DNA of 64,000 nucleotides from Rhizobium sp. NZLR1 (lineage in GTDB: Bacteria; Pseudomonadota; Alphaproteobacteria; Rhizobiales; Rhizobiaceae). Positions 44,954 to 54,325 of the stretch are shown here, one piece after another. Position 1 is the stretch's first letter, and each line of letters starts with the position of its first letter. The stretch lies in NCBI RefSeq assembly GCF_017357385.1, contig NZ_CP071632.1, positions 1,245,501 through 1,309,500 on the forward strand, given 5' to 3'. Under the pieces are notes generated by a model that worked only from the letters and a program-made list of their open reading frames with translations, did not search any database and was not told where the DNA came from. A program made the translations under genes and the position numbers.

Positions 44954-45961
44954 ATGAACAATCCCGTCACCGTCGAAGTCACCCGCGGCCTGCTCGTCGA
45001 AAGTCGCCATCGCGGCGCGGTGGCTGTCGTCGATGGCGACGGCAAGCTTGTCTTCTCGCTGGGCGATATCGACGCCGCCGTCTTCCCGCGTTCGGCCTGC
45101 AAGGCGATGCAGGCGCTGCCGCTGGTCGAAAGCGGAGCAGCCGATGCTTACGGTTTCGGTGACAAGGAATTGGCGCTGGCCTGCGCTTCGCACAATGGCG
45201 AGGACGAGCATGTAGCGCTTGCCGCGTCGATGCTGTCGCGCGCCGGCCGAAATGCCGACGTGCTGGAATGCGGCGCCCATTGGTCGTTCCACCAGAAAAC
45301 CCTCATCCATCAGGCCCGCACGCTCGATGCGCCGACCGCGCTGCACAACAATTGCTCGGGAAAACATGCCGGCTTCATCTGCGCCTGCTGCCACCAGGAC
45401 GTCGATCCGAGAGGCTATGTCGGCTACCAGCATCCGCTGCAAGTCGAGATCCGCGCGGCGATGGAAAGCCTGAGCGGCGCCGTGCTTGGCGCCGAGAGCT
45501 GCGGCACCGACGGCTGCTCGATCCCGACCTATGCCGTGCCGCTCAGGAGCCTAGCCCACGGCTTTGCCAAAATGGCGACCGGCGTCGGTCTGGAGCCCTT
45601 ACGCGCCAAGGCATCTCGCCGCCTGGTCGAGGCCTGCATGGCCGAGCCCTTCTATGTCGCGGGCTCCGGCCGCGCCTGCACCACGTTGATGCAGATCGCC
45701 CCCGGTCGCATCTTCGTCAAAACCGGCGCCGAGGGCGTTTTCTGCGCCGCCATCCCGGAAAAGGGCATCGCCATTGCGCTGAAATGCGAGGATGGTACCA
45801 CCCGCGCAGCCGAAGCCATGGTGGCGGCGACACTCGCCCGCTTCTTCGAGGCCGAAGAGAAGGTGCATGCCGCCCTGATGGCCCATGCCGCAACGTCGAT
45901 GCGCAATTGGAACGGCATTCATGTCGGCGATGTCAGGGTCACTTCCGCCTTGGCCGGATGA
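44954..45961 (+). CDS. L-asparaginase, Rhizobium etli type (class 3)
   Basis: 335 residues. Key residues known from the R. etli ReAV structure are at matching places: FPRSACK (Ser47, Lys50), ACASHNGE (Ser79), NNCSGKHAG (Cys134, Lys137), CGTDGCS (Cys188, a zinc ligand candidate) and FVKTGAEG (Lys256). The family hydrolyses asparagine to aspartate and ammonia with a serine-lysine tandem and a zinc site, unrelated to E. coli-type asparaginases. The length is shorter than the ReAV enzyme as I recall it, so this may be the second, constitutive type of rhizobia. Intracellular; no signal peptide. Confidence 0.9.
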   Translation: MNNPVTVEVTRGLLVESRHRGAVAVVDGDGKLVFSLGDIDAAVFPRSACKAMQALPLVESGAADAYGFGDKELALACASHNGEDEHVALAASMLSRAGRNADVLECGAHWSFHQKTLIHQARTLDAPTALHNNCSGKHAGFICACCHQDVDPRGYVGYQHPLQVEIRAAMESLSGAVLGAESCGTDGCSIPTYAVPLRSLAHGFAKMATGVGLEPLRAKASRRLVEACMAEPFYVAGSGRACTTLMQIAPGRIFVKTGAEGVFCAAIPEKGIAIALKCEDGTTRAAEAMVAATLARFFEAEEKVHAALMAHAATSMRNWNGIHVGDVRVTSALAG

Positions 45962-46087
45962 GTGCGAGGCGCATGTATAAGTTATTAGAAAAATAAGAAT
46001 TACCTAATATAAAGAGGGTGCGTCCTACGATCGCGGATTCACCCCTTCGGGGCGACGTGAGCACAGTCCAAGCCATGAGGGCAGGGC

Positions 46088-46822
46088 ATGTTTGCAGGCC
46101 GCTATCTCTGGTGGATGCTGATGGGTATCGGCATCTTCATGTTCACCGCGCTAAGCCGCGACTATATCACCTGGCTCGTTATGCAATTGTCCGGCTGTGG
46201 GAATATGGCCGGCGCCTGCGAACCGGCCATCCTGACAATATCGAGCGTGCTCAAACCCGCCTGCATCTGGACCGCGATCGGCGTGCTCTTCATGGCGACG
46301 CTGCTCCGGCTTCACTATCTCTCGCTCATCTGGTTCTGGGGGCCGATCGTCGCGGTCTGGTTCGTCGCATCCACGCCGGTCCTCCTCTTCCTGGCAGCGG
46401 ACGCAACGGCTCTGACGCGACCTGCCACGGTGGCGGCGCTGCCTGTCGCCTTCCTGTTTCTGGCCGCTTTCGTCGCCTATCTCATGCTTACCCTCGAGGA
46501 TGGCGACATGCCGCTCGCAGCCTCGGTGCCGTTGCGCTTCACACTCGGCCTGACGGCCGTCTACGGCGCGCTTGCTGGGGTAGCGTTCATGTCGGAACTG
46601 TCGCGAGCCGCCGGAACCCTGCTCGACATGCCGGCACTTTCCGTCGCCATCGCGCTGGTGCAGCCACATCTGCAGACAGCGCTCACTCTTGGAACCGGCA
46701 GCATGGCGCCCGCTTATGCCGTGCTGGCGGCCTTCGTCGCGGCTCTTGCCGCAAGCCTCTTGCTGCATGCTGCCGCGCCGCCGGCCCGCCGCGCCATCAC
46801 GCTGCGGCGATCGCGCCGTTGA
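46088..46822 (+). CDS. Hypothetical polytopic membrane protein
   Basis: 244 residues with AGGGCAGGG upstream of the ATG. About seven hydrophobic helices, beginning RYLWWMLMGIGIFMFTALSR, with two cysteines in a loop after helix 1 (SGCGNMAGACE). The C-terminus is short and Arg-rich. I do not recognise a family. Another frame is open over the same DNA (46018-46833) but it is not protein-like. The 3' end overlaps the convergent DeoR gene by 26 bases. Confidence 0.6.
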   Translation: MFAGRYLWWMLMGIGIFMFTALSRDYITWLVMQLSGCGNMAGACEPAILTISSVLKPACIWTAIGVLFMATLLRLHYLSLIWFWGPIVAVWFVASTPVLLFLAADATALTRPATVAALPVAFLFLAAFVAYLMLTLEDGDMPLAASVPLRFTLGLTAVYGALAGVAFMSELSRAAGTLLDMPALSVAIALVQPHLQTALTLGTGSMAPAYAVLAAFVAALAASLLLHAAAPPARRAITLRRSRR

Positions 46823-47552
46823 GGTCGCGATAGGGCTTCAGCCGCTCGGCCGTCATCTCCGCCGGCACGATCAATCCCGCCACCTCGGAAATTCCAAGCA
46901 CAGGGCAGGGCGAGACGAGATCGAATTTCTCCTCCGTCAGCAGCACATGCGTTTCGGCCGCGCAGCCGGCGATATGCCGCTTGATTGCCGCCTCCTCGAA
47001 ATCGCCGGTGGAAAGCCCATGCACCGGATGCGCGGCAGTGACGCCGAGGAAGAACAGGTCGGGGCGCAACTGCGAGATCGCCGCTGCCGCTGCCGCGCCC
47101 GTTGCCACCATCGAATGTTTGTAGAGCCGGCCGCCGGTCAGGATCACCTCGGCGGTCGGGTGGTACTCGAGTTCGGCGGCGATCGTCGGGCTGTGGGTCG
47201 CAACCGTCAGCGGCATGTCGCGCGGCAAGTGCCGGGCGATCTCAGCCGTCGTCGTGCCGCCGTCGAGGAAGATCATCTGTCCCGGCCTGACCATCGCCGC
47301 CGCAGCAGCTCCGAGCCGTGCCTTGATCTCTGACGAGACGCTGGCCCGCGCGGTGAAATCCGGCAGGTCGGGCGAAAGCGGCATCGCGCCGCCATGCACC
47401 CGTTTCAACAGCCCCTCCGCCGCCATTTCCCGGAGATCGCGGCGGATCGTGTCTTCCGAAAGGGAAAAATCCTCGGCGACGCGCTTGGCGATCACCTGGC
47501 CATCACGGCGCAATATGTCGAGGATGAGGGTTTTGCGTTGTGACGTCAGCAT
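46797..47552 (-). CDS. DeoR family transcriptional regulator
   Basis: 251 residues from the ATG at 47552. The HTH is IAKRVAEDFSLSEDTIRRDL, followed by LKRVHGGAMPLS, then the sugar-phosphate sensor domain with MIFLDGGTTTAEIARHLP and LFFLGVTAAHPVHGLS. Such proteins repress sugar catabolic operons and respond to phosphorylated sugars. No sugar operon is adjacent; the divergent gene at 47693 might be linked. The overlap at its 3' end is convergent with a membrane protein gene. Confidence 0.88.
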   Translation of the reverse strand: MLTSQRKTLILDILRRDGQVIAKRVAEDFSLSEDTIRRDLREMAAEGLLKRVHGGAMPLSPDLPDFTARASVSSEIKARLGAAAAAMVRPGQMIFLDGGTTTAEIARHLPRDMPLTVATHSPTIAAELEYHPTAEVILTGGRLYKHSMVATGAAAAAAISQLRPDLFFLGVTAAHPVHGLSTGDFEEAAIKRHIAGCAAETHVLLTEEKFDLVSPCPVLGISEVAGLIVPAEMTAERLKPYRDLNGAIAAA

Positions 47553-47692
47553 AGGGTCTCTGCACGAAATTAAACATATTAGCCCGATATTGCACGAACA
47601 GACTCGACATTCAAGAAATATCATGCATTTTCACGAAATCCCGTGCATGAAGCCGGGAGTGCTCACGCATAAGCGGAGCGATGGAGTGGATG

Positions 47693-48049
47693 ATGTTGAT
47701 TTTGATTGCCGGCCCGTATCGGTCCGGAACCGGCGACGACCCGGATAAAATGGCCGCCAACTTGAAGCGGCTGGAGCAACCCTCGCACGCACTGTTTGTC
47801 GCCGGCCACGTGCCGATGATCGGCGAATGGTTGGCCCTGCCGATCTGGCACGCCGCCGGCGGCAAGTCGGTCGGGGACGCGCTTTACGAGGAGATTTTCC
47901 ACCCAGTCGCCGGCCGGCTGCTGCAGCTCTGCGAAGGCGTGCTGCGCCTGCCGGGCGATTCCAAGGGGGCGGATAACGACGTGCGCATCTGCAGGGAGCG
48001 CGGCATCCCGGTCTGGCATCGGCTGGAAGACGTGCCGGGCTGCGGCTGA
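47693..48049 (+). CDS. Nucleoside 2-deoxyribosyltransferase-like protein (DUF4406-like)
   Basis: 118 residues from the second of two adjacent ATGs (47690, 47693), since GGAG is 6 bases before it. MLILIAGPYRSGTGDDPDKM is close to the start of the nucleoside 2-deoxyribosyltransferase superfamily; FVAGHVPMIGEWLALPIW and DSKGADNDVRICRERGIPVW continue the fold and hold a likely catalytic acid. Function in nucleotide salvage is possible but unproven. Divergent from a DeoR regulator. Confidence 0.6.
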   Translation: MLILIAGPYRSGTGDDPDKMAANLKRLEQPSHALFVAGHVPMIGEWLALPIWHAAGGKSVGDALYEEIFHPVAGRLLQLCEGVLRLPGDSKGADNDVRICRERGIPVWHRLEDVPGCG

Positions 48050-48112
48050 AGACTTGCGCGGCGCCTCAGCGTTGCTCTTCGCTTAAGCTCAGCGCATTTG
48101 CGGCTTTGCTCA

Positions 48113-48147
48113 CTCCCTCGACCGACCCTTCGGGGCGGTTGAGGGAG
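48113..48147. terminator. Stable hairpin with TTCG loop
   Basis: CTCCCTC-g-ACCG-a-CCC pairs with GGG-c-GGTT-GAGGGAG around TTCG, 63 bases after the stop of the gene ending at 48049. No T-run follows, so it is a Rho-aided terminator or mRNA stabiliser. Confidence 0.45.
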
Positions 48148-48268
48148 ACGGCACGGCATGCCGATCATTGCTCCTCGCCCGCGCCGACGCAGAGGCAAAA
48201 CGCCATTTCCCTAGTTCCGGCGCACCCATCCCTGCGCTATATCACGTGCCGAAAGGGAGTGGATCACC

Positions 48269-48889
48269 ATGCTGACATTGTACTACGCGGCAGGAACCTG
48301 CGCGCTCGCAAGCCTTATTGCCCTGGAAGAATCAGGCCTCGCCTTCGAAACAAGAAAGCTCAGCTTCGCCAATGGCGAGCAGCGCTCGCCGGACTATCTG
48401 CAGATCAACCCGAAGGGCCGTGTGCCCGCCCTTGTCACCGAGCGCGGCGTGCTCACGGAAACCCCGGCAATCCTCAGTTTTATCGCTGAAAGCGCGCCGG
48501 ACGCCAAACTGGCGCCGCTCGGCGATGCCTTCGAATTGGCAAGGCTGCAGGCCTTCAGCAGCTATCTCTGTTCGACGGTGCATGTGAACCATGCCCATCG
48601 CCCGCGCGGCTCTCGCTGGGCCGACGATCAGGCGGCGATCGAGGCGATGAAGGCGAAAGTGCCTGAGAATATGGCGGATTGTTTCACCCTGATCGAAGAG
48701 ACGATGTTCAAAGGCCCCTGGGCGATGGGCGAGGCCTATTCGCTCGCCGATCCCTATCTCTTCGTGATGACAGGCTGGCTGCCCGCCGACGGCGTCGACC
48801 CCGACCGCTTCGCAAAGGTCAGCGACCATCACGCCCGCATGCTGCAGCGCCCGGCCGTCCAGCGGGCGCTGGCCTACGATCGAGGCTGA
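48269..48889 (+). CDS. Glutathione S-transferase family protein
   Basis: 206 residues with AAAGGGAG upstream. N-terminal thioredoxin fold (LTLYYAAGTCALASLIALEE, then INPKGRVPALVTERGVLTET, where the cis-Pro and the E-T-P of the glutathione site are visible) and helical C-terminal domain (YSLADPYLFVMTGWLPADGV). This pattern recalls the beta-class bacterial GSTs, with Cys in the GTCA segment as candidate catalytic residue. One of three GST genes within 6 kb. It overlaps the next gene's end by 16 bases, convergently. Confidence 0.88.
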   Translation: MLTLYYAAGTCALASLIALEESGLAFETRKLSFANGEQRSPDYLQINPKGRVPALVTERGVLTETPAILSFIAESAPDAKLAPLGDAFELARLQAFSSYLCSTVHVNHAHRPRGSRWADDQAAIEAMKAKVPENMADCFTLIEETMFKGPWAMGEAYSLADPYLFVMTGWLPADGVDPDRFAKVSDHHARMLQRPAVQRALAYDRG

Positions 48890-49239
48890 TATCCGGAACG
48901 GGCAGCAAGTTTCCTCGGCGCCCGGAACAGCCAGGCACCGATGAGCCGCAACCGTAATTCCTCGTCGCCGATCACGGCGGCGCGCACCGGCAGATGGGGC
49001 CAGCCGATATAATGCGCGGTCTGGAAATAGATGTCGGGCGCCATTTCGAGCAGATGATCCTTGTCGTCCAGACCTATCGAGATCACGATCGTCTCGGCGT
49101 CCTTCACCGCGACGAAGCCCCTTCCGGCGACCTTCAGCGCCGGGTTGCCATAGGAGGTGCTTTCCTCGACATCGAGCAAGCCTGCTTCCGCAGCCAGCTG
49201 CTTGAGGCGCTCAAAAATTGCATCGACGTCGCCGGCCAT
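48874..49239 (-). CDS. MmcQ/YjbR family protein
   Basis: 121 residues with the core YGNPALKVAGRGFVAVKDAE and then YFQTAHYIGWPHLPVRAA, typical of the MmcQ/YjbR fold with similarity to phosphoribosyl-binding and DNA-binding proteins. Function in bacteria is poorly known. Convergent with a GST gene and in line with another one 70 bases upstream. Confidence 0.78.
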   Translation of the reverse strand: MAGDVDAIFERLKQLAAEAGLLDVEESTSYGNPALKVAGRGFVAVKDAETIVISIGLDDKDHLLEMAPDIYFQTAHYIGWPHLPVRAAVIGDEELRLRLIGAWLFRAPRKLAARSGYQPRS

Positions 49240-49309
49240 TGTCTCACCTTCCCCTCATTGATCCGAAACCTGAAACCACGCCCGCTTCGGACAGAAAGCG
49301 GAACCTTTG

Positions 49310-49960
49310 TCAGCCGGCCGATGCAGCGGTGAACACCGCCAGCTGGGCCGCGAAAGCACGCTGATAGGCCGGCCGGGCTTCGCCGCGGGCGACATAGGCG
49401 GCAAGGTTTGGATATTCCTCCAATAGACCCGATGCTTGCGCCCTGAGCAGCACCGTCACCATCAGCAAGTCGCCGGCGCTGAATGCGCCATCGAGCCAGT
49501 CGGCATCGCCAAGGCGAGCGGAAAGGCTCCCCAGCCGTTTGCAGATGCTGTCTTCGAGAGCACGCAGGCGCTGCTCGTACCAGGGTTCGTCGCGCTCGAG
49601 GATTGTGGCGAGGCTGCGCTCGAAGATCGGTGGCTCTACTGTGTTGAGCGCGGCAAACATCCACGTGACAGCGCGTGCCCGGGCATTCGTATCCGCCGGC
49701 AGCAGTTCCGCATGGCGCTCGGCGATATGGAACACGATCGCGCCGGACTCGAACAGAGTGAGATCGCCTTCTTCATAGGTCGGAATCTGCCCGAAAGGAT
49801 GAAGCGCCAAATGCGCGGGCTCCTTCATCGTCTTGAACGAAACGAGACGAACCTCGTAAGGCTCGCCCGCTTCCTCGAGCGCCCAGCGAACGCGCATGTC
49901 ACGCGCCAGACCCCGGCCGCGATCGGGCGAGCGTTCAAAGGCGGTAATAGTAATTGTCAT
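49310..49960 (-). CDS. Glutathione S-transferase family protein
   Basis: 216 residues. Starts TITAFERSPDRGRGLARDMR, then VRLVSFKTMKEPAHLALHPF and GQIPTYEEGDLTLFESGAIV, the N-terminal GST domain with the ESGAI variant of the glutathione-binding loop. The C-terminal helices follow with GAFSAGDLLMVTVLLRA. The catalytic Ser or Cys is not obvious. Substrate unknown. Confidence 0.88.
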   Translation of the reverse strand: MTITITAFERSPDRGRGLARDMRVRWALEEAGEPYEVRLVSFKTMKEPAHLALHPFGQIPTYEEGDLTLFESGAIVFHIAERHAELLPADTNARARAVTWMFAALNTVEPPIFERSLATILERDEPWYEQRLRALEDSICKRLGSLSARLGDADWLDGAFSAGDLLMVTVLLRAQASGLLEEYPNLAAYVARGEARPAYQRAFAAQLAVFTAASAG

Positions 49961-50306
49961 CGCTTCCTCCCTATAATTTTATCCTTAGATCGATGCCGAT
50001 GTAAGGCGTGTTACAATGGCTTGAAAGACGGCTGGCGAAACACGATTCCGACACCGATGCTCGCGATAATCCTCGCCGGGGCCAGATCAATTCAGCGCGG
50101 CAAGCCTTGAGACTATCGCCAGATCCCTCGTAAGGCCCCGCCAGACGGGACATGGACCGTGGAGCCGGGCTGGATGCCGGCCGTAACGAGATTGCGGACC
50201 GTCTTGTTGGTGAAGAGGCCGCGCATCATGGCTTACCAGTTTCCACGGGGCGATGAGAAGACGTTCAGGTCGCTTGGATTGTCGCCGCGCTCGATCAGAT
50301 GCCGAC
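49961..50306. other. Intergenic stretch, possible tiny gene
   Basis: 346 bases. On the minus strand 50113-50229 encodes a 38-residue frame (MMRGLFTNKTVRNLVTAGIQ and on) with only a weak ribosome site; I list it as possible only. Nothing else stands out. Confidence 0.3.
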
Positions 50307-51284
50307 CTACTTCCGCTCGACCGTCAGTACCATCGGCATGGCCCAATTGGCCTCGGAAATCGGCCAGCTGAGCAGGTTTACGCTGTCGTCGTCCACCTGA
50401 GCTTCCCATCTAGCGTAGAATTTTTGCCGATAGTCATTCAGCCGGACACTTCGGCAGGCGAGAGGACCGCCGTCGAGATTGAGGGCCACCTTGAGATTGA
50501 GCGGCGAGGTCTTCAGAAACTCTGCCAGCCGGTCGAGGGAAAAGAACGCGTCCTTTGTCGTGCCGATGACGATACGCCCCAAATCGTCCCTGGCGACGAA
50601 GGTTCGGTTGGCGAGCCAGCGGCTTTTCACATTCACATGAGTCTGCCCGTCGTCGCCGATCAGGAGCGGATAGGAAACCATGGCGTTCGACGCGCCGGCA
50701 AAGGCGACCCGCCAATCTTGATGGGTCAGATCGCGGATATCGGCAGCGTCTTTGCCGGCAATGAAGGCGCCGGCCTTCGCGTCATATTGCTGGGGCCCCA
50801 TCGCAATACCCTCGCTGATGAACGGCGTGTCGGGCCTGCCATGCATGTCATAATAGCTGCCGTTGACGATGAGCACTGCGTTGGGCAAAGCCTTTTCCCA
50901 TTCGTCGATGCCGGTATCGCCCGCAGCCGCATTACGGGTGACGAATCGAAAGCGGGCCGGGTCAATTCTGCTGAGAAAGATCCGGTCGACCTCGCGGCCA
51001 TCGGCAAGAACCGGCAGCTCCGCCACTTCGAAGCCCGTCTCCGGCTCTTGCCAGACCAGCGGCCCGGGCAAAACGGCCGGGATTACCGGGCTCAACGCCA
51101 ACCGCATGGAGGCGGAAAGGCGCTCGTCGTCCGGTTTGACTTTGACCCAATAGGTTCCACCGCGCCGCAGGACGGTGTTGAAACCATAAACACCCGCGAC
51201 CTGCCAGAGCCAGCCGGCGCTGACGACAATGACGACCGTTAAAATTGCTAGGAGTCCGAACAGGATTTTTCGAATTGCTGGCAC
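50307..51284 (-). CDS. Phosphodiester glycosidase family protein (NAGPA domain)
   Basis: 325 residues with an N-terminal membrane anchor or signal (LFGLLAILTVVIVVSAGWLW). The NAGPA-like domain shows AVLIVNGSYYDMHG, NRTFVARDDLGRIVIGTTKD and VALNLDGGPLACRS, the usual marks of the family that cleaves sugar-1-phosphodiesters. Being exported, it may act on envelope or exopolysaccharide phosphodiesters. Not in an operon. Confidence 0.85.
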   Translation of the reverse strand: MPAIRKILFGLLAILTVVIVVSAGWLWQVAGVYGFNTVLRRGGTYWVKVKPDDERLSASMRLALSPVIPAVLPGPLVWQEPETGFEVAELPVLADGREVDRIFLSRIDPARFRFVTRNAAAGDTGIDEWEKALPNAVLIVNGSYYDMHGRPDTPFISEGIAMGPQQYDAKAGAFIAGKDAADIRDLTHQDWRVAFAGASNAMVSYPLLIGDDGQTHVNVKSRWLANRTFVARDDLGRIVIGTTKDAFFSLDRLAEFLKTSPLNLKVALNLDGGPLACRSVRLNDYRQKFYARWEAQVDDDSVNLLSWPISEANWAMPMVLTVERK

Positions 51285-51846
51285 TGAAAATCTCTTTGCT
51301 GAAACAGATAGGGCTTCGCGACGCCGGGTTGGCGTGGCGTCGCCCGAATGCAGCTCCCAAGTAAGGTTTTTCTACGGTGGAAAGGCTGCCCGCTCTGTCG
51401 AAATAGCCCCTTCAGCTTGCCAGGGCCAGTCCTCCGTAACGGCTGATTTCGCTCTCGATCTGTCTGACCAGAGTGTCGAGCGCCGGGTTTCGCCTCTTGC
51501 GCCCACGACGGAAGACATAGGAGGCGACGGCAGCCTGTCGGTGATGATCTGCATCTCAGGCGGAAGTGATGGGGTGACGATGGAGGGCGTCTGGATGACA
51601 TCACGAAATTGATTGGTCCCCTGCGAAGCCTGGACAAAGAGGCCGGCGAGCTTCAGTATCAATCCGCATTCGCTCATTCCGGTATCAGGCCCCAATAGGA
51701 GAACGCCTTTGTTTGCCGTCGCAAAATATTCAGAACGCACTGGCCGAGGCGGAAGGACGAGACGCGGCTCGAATTCAATCGAGGGCTAGTCTTGCTGCTC
51801 GGCCTTGACGCGCCAAAGCTGGCGCATGTCCAATGTCGAGAAGAAT
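51285..51846. other. Stretch without a recognisable gene, possibly eroded
   Basis: 562 bases with overlapping open frames on both strands (for example 51372-51740 minus, starting MRSEYFATANKGVLLLG), none with a family match or a good ribosome site. The DNA is coding-like in places, so a decayed gene is possible. Confidence 0.35.
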
Positions 51847-52317
51847 ATGATCATCGAATTGACTGCTTATGATTTCGACGCGTTGCTGAACGGCGCCGCG
51901 CCCGCAGATACGCGCCTTGTTCCCGATAGCGCGATCGCCCCTCCGGATGTTCTGGAGATGCTGGCGAGGATCGCCGCGGAGATCGGCGCCGAATTTACCC
52001 CCTCCGCCTGGATGATTGTCGAGGATGGCGAGATCGTCGGACTGTGCTCCATCATCCGTGCGCCTGAGAACGGCGAACTCCACATAGGCTATGGGATTGT
52101 TCCGGGTCGCGAGCGGCGTGGATACGTCACGCGCGCTATCGGAGAATTGCTCGAATGGGCGCGGAAAGACCCGCGCGTTAGGCTCGTTTCGGCCGATACG
52201 GGCGTGGAAAACATCGCCTCGCAGCGTGCCCTTGAACGCAACGGATTTATCCGCACCGGCGAACGCATCGATCCGGAAGACGGTCAGGTGATTTGCTGGC
52301 AGGCATCGATCGCCTAA
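51847..52317 (+). CDS. GNAT family N-acetyltransferase
   Basis: 156 residues from the ATG at 51847 (GAGAAG upstream); two earlier in-frame ATGs exist. The acetyl-CoA loop is in IGYGIVPGRERRGYVTRAIG, and VSADTGVENIASQRALERNG with FIRTGERI forms the C-terminal part, as in RimJ/RimL-like and general GNAT enzymes. Substrate unknown. Convergent with the 64-residue gene ending at 52331. Confidence 0.85.
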   Translation: MIIELTAYDFDALLNGAAPADTRLVPDSAIAPPDVLEMLARIAAEIGAEFTPSAWMIVEDGEIVGLCSIIRAPENGELHIGYGIVPGRERRGYVTRAIGELLEWARKDPRVRLVSADTGVENIASQRALERNGFIRTGERIDPEDGQVICWQASIA

Positions 52318-52330
52318 GCGGCGCGCACCG

Positions 52331-52525
52331 TCACGCGCATTTCGCCAGCGGCGGTTTGGCCTCGGCGGAAAACCCGGTCTCTGCTCCGAGCGGAAGATCG
52401 GCAATTTCGCGCATCGACATGCGCTCGACCTCGGGATGCCGAAGCGGATCGTCCTTCCAGACTAGCGTAGTGTCTGCACCGCCCATGGCAAGGGCGGGCT
52501 TCAAGAAAAACTTCAGCAACGACAT
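52331..52525 (-). CDS. Small hypothetical protein divergent from a LysR gene
   Basis: 64 residues from the ATG at 52525, with GAGG about 9 bases upstream. The frame is open beyond this start but only this part is protein-like: MSLLKFFLKPALAMGGADTT, then HPEVERMSMREIADLPLGAE. It is divergent from the LysR regulator at 52638, a layout that often means regulation of the small gene by the LysR protein. No family recognised. Confidence 0.55.
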   Translation of the reverse strand: MSLLKFFLKPALAMGGADTTLVWKDDPLRHPEVERMSMREIADLPLGAETGFSAEAKPPLAKCA

Positions 52526-52637
52526 GGCATGCCTCGCTTTCTCCGGCGGTGCGGGATGATGGTCGCAGGCTGTAATGTCGGCTCTCCTAAGCGGATTTTC
52601 AATTGAGATTAATGCGACGCTGCTATAGAAAAACTGC

Positions 52638-53534
52638 ATGAAGAACCTCAACACGGTCCATATCAACGGCCTCAGGGCGCTCGAAGTCGTCGGTCGTCTG
52701 GGCTCGCTGCAGGCGGCCGCCGACGAGCTCGGCGTCTCGGTCGGCGCCGTCAGCCAGCAAGTAATCAAGGCCGAAGCCCAGCTCGGTCAGGTGATCTTCG
52801 AGCGCACCGCCAGGGGAATGATCGCCACCGCAGCCGGCCGGCCCGTGCTGCTCGCGCTCAACGAGGGTTTTGCCCGTCTTTCGGCGGCGGTGTCGATCGC
52901 AAGCCGCAAGGACGATACGATCCTGACCATCTCGGTGGCGCCGGTTTTCGCCGCCCGCTGGCTCGTCTACAGGCTCGATCGCTTCGCCGAGCGTCATCCC
53001 GATATCAAGCTGCGGCTGGATGCAACGACCAATCTCGTCAACCCGGCGCTTTGCGATGTCGATATCGGCATCCGCGTCGGCACCGGCAATTGGCCTGATG
53101 TGAAGGCCGAACTGCTGCTGGAGCAGGAGATCTTTCCGGTCTGTTCGCCTGAGATGGCGGCGAGATTGCAAGAGCCAGCCGATATCCTGGCGCTGCCTGC
53201 CGTCGTCGACGGCCGCGCCATGTTCACCTGGGAGGTCTGGATGCGCGAGGCGGGGCTGTCAGGCGCGACACCCGCGACCCGCCACGTCTTCAACGATGCC
53301 TCGCTCTGCCTCGATGCGGCGATCGCCGGGCAGGGCGTCATGCTTGCCTGGCAGACCCTGGGCGCCTTTGCGCTCGCCGAAGGCCGGCTCGCTGCCCCCT
53401 TCGGCATTCGCGCCCGAACCGGCTTCGGCCATTACTTCGTCACTGCCGAAGGCACGCGCGAGCCGAAGAAGGTCAGGGATTTCAAAGCCTGGATCCGCGA
53501 GGAAATGACCGGCACGCAGGCGCTGTTCCGGTAA
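52638..53534 (+). CDS. LysR family regulator, GcvA-like
   Basis: 298 residues. NGLRALEVVGRLGSLQAAAD with ELGVSVGAVSQQVIKAEAQL is the GcvA-type HTH, the effector domain includes ILTISVAPVFAARWLVYRLD and NPALCDVDIGIRVGTGNWPD. GcvA-like proteins in rhizobia regulate diverse amino-acid or detoxification genes. A GST gene ends 2 bases downstream on the opposite strand and a small gene is divergent at 52525. Confidence 0.9.
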   Translation: MKNLNTVHINGLRALEVVGRLGSLQAAADELGVSVGAVSQQVIKAEAQLGQVIFERTARGMIATAAGRPVLLALNEGFARLSAAVSIASRKDDTILTISVAPVFAARWLVYRLDRFAERHPDIKLRLDATTNLVNPALCDVDIGIRVGTGNWPDVKAELLLEQEIFPVCSPEMAARLQEPADILALPAVVDGRAMFTWEVWMREAGLSGATPATRHVFNDASLCLDAAIAGQGVMLAWQTLGAFALAEGRLAAPFGIRARTGFGHYFVTAEGTREPKKVRDFKAWIREEMTGTQALFR

Positions 53535-53535
53535 C

Positions 53536-54201
53536 TCAGGCCTCGGCCGGCTCCAGGCTGCGGCCCGCCTGCATCGCCTTATAGGCCTGGCGAGACTGGC
53601 AGCGCTCGATCCACGCCTTGATATTGGGATGTGCGTTGAAAACGGCCTCCTCGCTCTGGGCGTAGCGCAGCACCTCGGCGATATTGAGATCGGCAACAGT
53701 GAAGCGGTCGCCGACGATCCATTCCCTGCCGGCAAGGTGGTTTTCGAGAGCCGCAAGCGGCCGGCGCAGCGCGCGGCAGGCGGCGGCGATCACCTGCTTG
53801 CCCTCATCGCTGTTTTCCAGGCCGTTATCATAGGTCAGAACGATCTTTACCGTCTCCGGCTCGACCTGCGAGGCGGCCCAGATCGACCACATCGTCAACA
53901 AACCGTCTTCTTCGACGGTTTTCCCGGAAAGCGGACCGCCATGTTTACGGGCGAGGTAGAGATTGATCGCCAGCGACTCGTGCATGACGAACTCGCCATC
54001 CCTGATGCTGGGGATCTGTGACATCGGGTTGACCGCACTAAAATCCGGGGAGTGCGTGTTGAGGGGCGCCTCTGATGCCAGCGGGTCTGCGAGCCGCCTG
54101 GCTTGCAGCACCGGCACCGACCGGAACTCCAGCCCAAGCTCCTCCGCCATCCAGTAGACGCGCGAGGCGCGCGATCGATAAACTCCGTAGATTGTCAGCA
54201 T
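53536..54201 (-). CDS. Glutathione S-transferase family protein
   Basis: 221 residues. [20 protein letters not shown] is the N-terminal strand-helix with a Ser-rich active site; [20 protein letters not shown] carries the cis-Pro and the ES motif of the glutathione site. The C-terminal helical domain has [20 protein letters not shown], with the N-capping-box pattern of GSTs. It ends 2 bases from the convergent LysR gene. Third GST of this region. Confidence 0.9.
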   Translation of the reverse strand: MLTIYGVYRSRASRVYWMAEELGLEFRSVPVLQARRLADPLASEAPLNTHSPDFSAVNPMSQIPSIRDGEFVMHESLAINLYLARKHGGPLSGKTVEEDGLLTMWSIWAASQVEPETVKIVLTYDNGLENSDEGKQVIAAACRALRRPLAALENHLAGREWIVGDRFTVADLNIAEVLRYAQSEEAVFNAHPNIKAWIERCQSRQAYKAMQAGRSLEPAEA

Positions 54202-54325
54202 GACCGTATCCCCTCAATGTTTCCGAGAGACCGTAGTTGCGCGATCGGCCCCGGAAAAGTCCCTGCCGCTGATGGGATGATGAAAGCTTTTGATGGCGGA
54301 GTTCCAGGCACTCGCGAAAACGAAG

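Noticed and set aside
44675..45442. N-terminal extension of the sugar-efflux MFS gene
   Set aside because: The open frame continues antisense through the asparaginase gene, but the membrane pattern starts only at 44674.
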